A DNA stretch of 64,000 bases from UBA10438 sp044238605 (lineage in GTDB: Bacteria; Bacteroidota; Ignavibacteria; Kapaibacteriales; Kapaibacteriaceae). The DNA lies in contig JBIICY010000003.1 in assembly GCA_044238605.1 (NCBI GenBank), positions 1-64,000 on the forward strand, read 5' to 3'. Position numbers and translations under genes: made by a program. This document shows, piece after piece, positions 63,356-64,000 of this stretch. Below the pieces are notes generated by a model that was not told the DNA's origin, did not search any database, and saw only the letters and a list, made by a program, of their open reading frames with translations. How positions within the stretch are numbered: the first letter of the stretch is position 1; each line of letters begins with the position of its first letter.

Positions 63356-64000
63356 ATGAGAGCTTTGCTTTGTACACTCCTGTGTGCCTTCGGCGTTACT
63401 GCGACACAAGCGCAGACGACTTCTCTCACGGGTGAAGACATCGTTCATCAGTGGAACCGGCTGGTGATCGAGGTCATCATGGAGGATGGCTTCGGTCCGC
63501 CAGTAGCTGCCCGCATCCATTCATATGCAAACCTTGCAGGCTACCAAGCAGCATTTTATGCTGATCCAACATATACCAGCATGGTGGGCAAGCTAAATGG
63601 GTTTACGTCATGCCCCCTGCCTTCATCAGATTCCACCTATGACTGGCGTGTGTCTGCTGTTGCCGCATATCAGGTTGCCTGCAGTAAGCTTCTGTATCGA
63701 ATTGTCTTTTCGGACAGTCTGGCCCGAGTGCATTTCGAAAAGCTCAGTAAAGAAGTGTCTGCCGATGTGTTCCGGCGATCAAAAGATTTTGGCGTAGCCG
63801 TTGGCAAGGCTATCAACGCCTATGCTAAGGCAGATGGGTATTCCCGTACACAGGGTCTGCCGGATTATGAATGGCCGCGCTGTGATTCCTGTTGGATTCC
63901 CACACCCCCAAATTTTGCACGTCCGCTTTCCCCATACTGCGGTCAGGTTCGAACAATTGTGCTCAAGAGTGCAAGTGAGTTTCCTGTGCCGCCAAGTATC
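63356..64000 (+). CDS. Vanadium-dependent haloperoxidase/PAP2-like protein, N-terminal part
   Basis: The frame runs from ATG 63356 to the window edge without a stop (215 codons). It opens with a signal peptide (RALLCTLLCAFGVTATQAQ). ARIHSYANLAGYQAAFYADP and the later WIPTPPNFARPLSPYCGQVR resemble the N-terminal helical part of secreted vanadium haloperoxidase-like proteins. The vanadate-binding motifs would lie past the edge, so enzyme class cannot be confirmed. Confidence 0.65.
   Translation, partial: MRALLCTLLCAFGVTATQAQTTSLTGEDIVHQWNRLVIEVIMEDGFGPPVAARIHSYANLAGYQAAFYADPTYTSMVGKLNGFTSCPLPSSDSTYDWRVSAVAAYQVACSKLLYRIVFSDSLARVHFEKLSKEVSADVFRRSKDFGVAVGKAINAYAKADGYSRTQGLPDYEWPRCDSCWIPTPPNFARPLSPYCGQVRTIVLKSASEFPVPPSI

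Overview
The window looks like chromosome from a free-living bacterium of the Bacteroidota/Chlorobiota (FCB) assemblage; a Kapabacteria/Ignavibacteria-type lineage is a guess. The basis is as follows. Several promoters fit the Bacteroidota TTTG / TAnnTTTG pattern (clearest at 12538-12568, also 37207, 42199, 43612). Shine-Dalgarno sequences are mostly weak. The protein families (CRTAC1/ASPIC-UnbV, TMTC-like TPR membrane proteins, menaquinone-type UbiA, Lon-like AAA_32 protease) are common there. Genes are tightly packed, many starts overlap the previous stop, and several convergent pairs overlap at their 3' ends. No stretch above 300 bp lacks a gene or RNA.

Region 1 (1-20 kb) is a surface-glycan island. 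The left edge is the end of an IS3-like element. Next come an L-2-hydroxyglutarate oxidase and a Gfo/Idh/MocA dehydrogenase, then a HisH-HisF-WbpG amidotransferase set whose HisF lacks the catalytic Asp11. The opposing WbpE-WbpD-WbpB set makes diacetamido uronic acids. Together they predict a UDP-2,3-diacetamido uronic acid whose N-acetyl group is turned into an acetamidine. A glycosyltransferase, a methyltransferase, a YfhO-like protein and three TMTC-like GT-C/TPR membrane proteins follow, then rpe and an aldo/keto reductase.

Region 2 (20.7-48.7 kb) is mostly core metabolism: trpS-uvrD-barrel-RsbW-like-M28 peptidase; lipoprotein-hydrolase-ribE; an AddB-like nuclease and a Lon-like protease; purH; a PAS-MenA fusion; folC; rpsA; tRNA-Arg(UCU); hmgA; SRP RNA; rng-dxr-rseP-surE. 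It carries dispersed palindromic repeats, three of them read in frame inside rpe, purH and the aldo/keto reductase, and two intergenic heptamer arrays with inverted halves.

Region 3 (48.7-64 kb) is a second envelope/polysaccharide region: methyltransferases, a glycosyltransferase, an AEC transporter, a LytTR regulator, AsnB, a heparinase II/III-like lyase, a Wzx-like flippase, an FtsX-like protein, an LptF/G permease, a large CRTAC1 protein and the start of a vanadium haloperoxidase-like gene that runs off the end.
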